DNA from: Brachyspira catarrhinii
GTDB taxonomy: Bacteria > Spirochaetota > Brachyspiria > Brachyspirales > Brachyspiraceae
Assembly: GCF_005518285.1 (NCBI RefSeq)
Contig: NZ_SJDU01000124.1
Coordinates: 1 to 6,076 of the forward strand
Length of the DNA: 6,076 nt
Reading direction: 5' to 3'
Shown here: piece after piece, positions 5,736-6,076 of the stretch
How positions within the stretch are numbered: the stretch's first letter is position 1
Layout of the letters: each line of letters starts with the position of its first letter
Notes under the pieces: generated by a model
What the model was told of the DNA's origin: nothing
Databases searched by the model: none
What the model saw: only the letters and a program-made list of their open reading frames with translations
Made by a program: the position numbers and the translations under genes

Positions 5736-6076
5736 TCAATCGTCAAATTTCTGCCCTATTAAAGTTCCGTTATTGTCAATATAAAGTTCCATCATATTGT
5801 TTAGCTTCACTTCAAAAATCGTGAATTGTTTTTCTATCTTTATTATAGCCGCTTGAGGATAAGTTCTTTTAACCGTAGCCATAACATTTTGAGGCAAAAT
5901 CGAATCGGGCATATTCGTATAGGTTTTAACCTCTTTCCAATCGCCGTTTGGGAAAAAGTCTATTTGAGTTCCGTTAGCCAAATAAACTTCAATATCGTCC
6001 CAATCTCTTTCTATATAAGTTACTTCAACATTTGGGAAATGCTGTTTTATAAAGTTTTGAGCGTTTTGAGGAATTG
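5736..6076 (-). CDS. PepSY-like (DUF2874-type) protein, C-terminal part (5' end outside window)
   Basis: The frame is open to the right edge of the window, giving 112 visible residues. There is no ATG near 5981: the codon there is TTG inside ..EVYLANGTQIDFF. The visible part holds two related units of about 50 residues. The first is PQNAQNFIKQHFPNVEVTYI.., continuing through DDIEVYLANGTQIDFFPNGDW. The second is PQNVMATVKRTYPQAAIIKI.., continuing through FEVKLNNMMELYIDNNGTLI. The shared plan is P-Q-N, amphipathic helix, aromatic-Pro, then two or three strands ending in an Asn-Gly turn. This is the pattern of the PepSY-like family of small secreted or periplasmic proteins, common in Bacteroidetes and Brachyspira. 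A signal peptide would be expected at the N-terminus outside the window. The family's biochemical role is not established. An intrinsic terminator follows the stop after about 40 bases, so this gene forms a separate transcription unit from the operon downstream. Family placement is good; function is unknown. Confidence 0.85.
   Translation of the reverse strand, partial: IPQNAQNFIKQHFPNVEVTYIERDWDDIEVYLANGTQIDFFPNGDWKEVKTYTNMPDSILPQNVMATVKRTYPQAAIIKIEKQFTIFEVKLNNMMELYIDNNGTLIGQKFDD

Noticed and set aside
5979..5981. Apparent start of the PepSY-like gene at 5981
   Set aside because: The codon is TTG in the middle of a conserved strand (EVYLANGT), and the frame stays open with family-like sequence to the window edge.

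Overview
The window is AT-rich and densely packed, with short intergenic gaps. It looks like part of a spirochaete chromosome, most likely Brachyspira or a close relative. The grounds are the base composition, a secreted-type PepSY-like (DUF2874-type) protein with two tandem repeats, and large TM/Cache-like proteins with Asp/Glu/Asn/Lys-rich tails. This assignment rests on general resemblance, not on a search.

Layout. (1) Positions 1-506, plus strand: the 3' part of a metallo-beta-lactamase-fold hydrolase gene whose start lies left of the window. (2) Positions 507-5566, minus strand: a compact four-gene cluster, read right to left. It holds a 616-residue membrane protein with a Cache-like outer domain and a long acidic cytoplasmic tail. 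Next is a 693-residue protein of the same plan that ends in a GAF-like domain, then an 88-residue three-helix membrane protein, then a complete type I methionine aminopeptidase (map). Gaps within the cluster are 11, 30 and 24 bases and no terminator is visible, so it is probably one operon. (3) Positions 5567-5735: the intergenic region, with a good intrinsic terminator for the upstream gene and a candidate promoter for the operon. (4) Positions 5736-6076, minus strand: the 3' part of a PepSY-like protein gene whose start lies right of the window.

How the genes may work together. The two large proteins share one design: an N-terminal TM helix, an extracytoplasmic Cache-like sensor of about 225-250 residues, a second TM helix, and a long, probably disordered acidic tail. 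Neither carries a recognisable kinase, GGDEF, HAMP or chemotaxis signalling domain. They are adjacent and apparently co-translated, so they may form a paired receptor that signals through its tails, through the GAF-like domain of the second protein, or through a partner encoded elsewhere. This is the least explained and most interesting part of the window. The small membrane protein may belong to the same complex. map is a housekeeping enzyme and probably only shares the transcript.

The map stop codon directly abuts the stop codon of the convergent hydrolase gene, leaving no room for a terminator between them.
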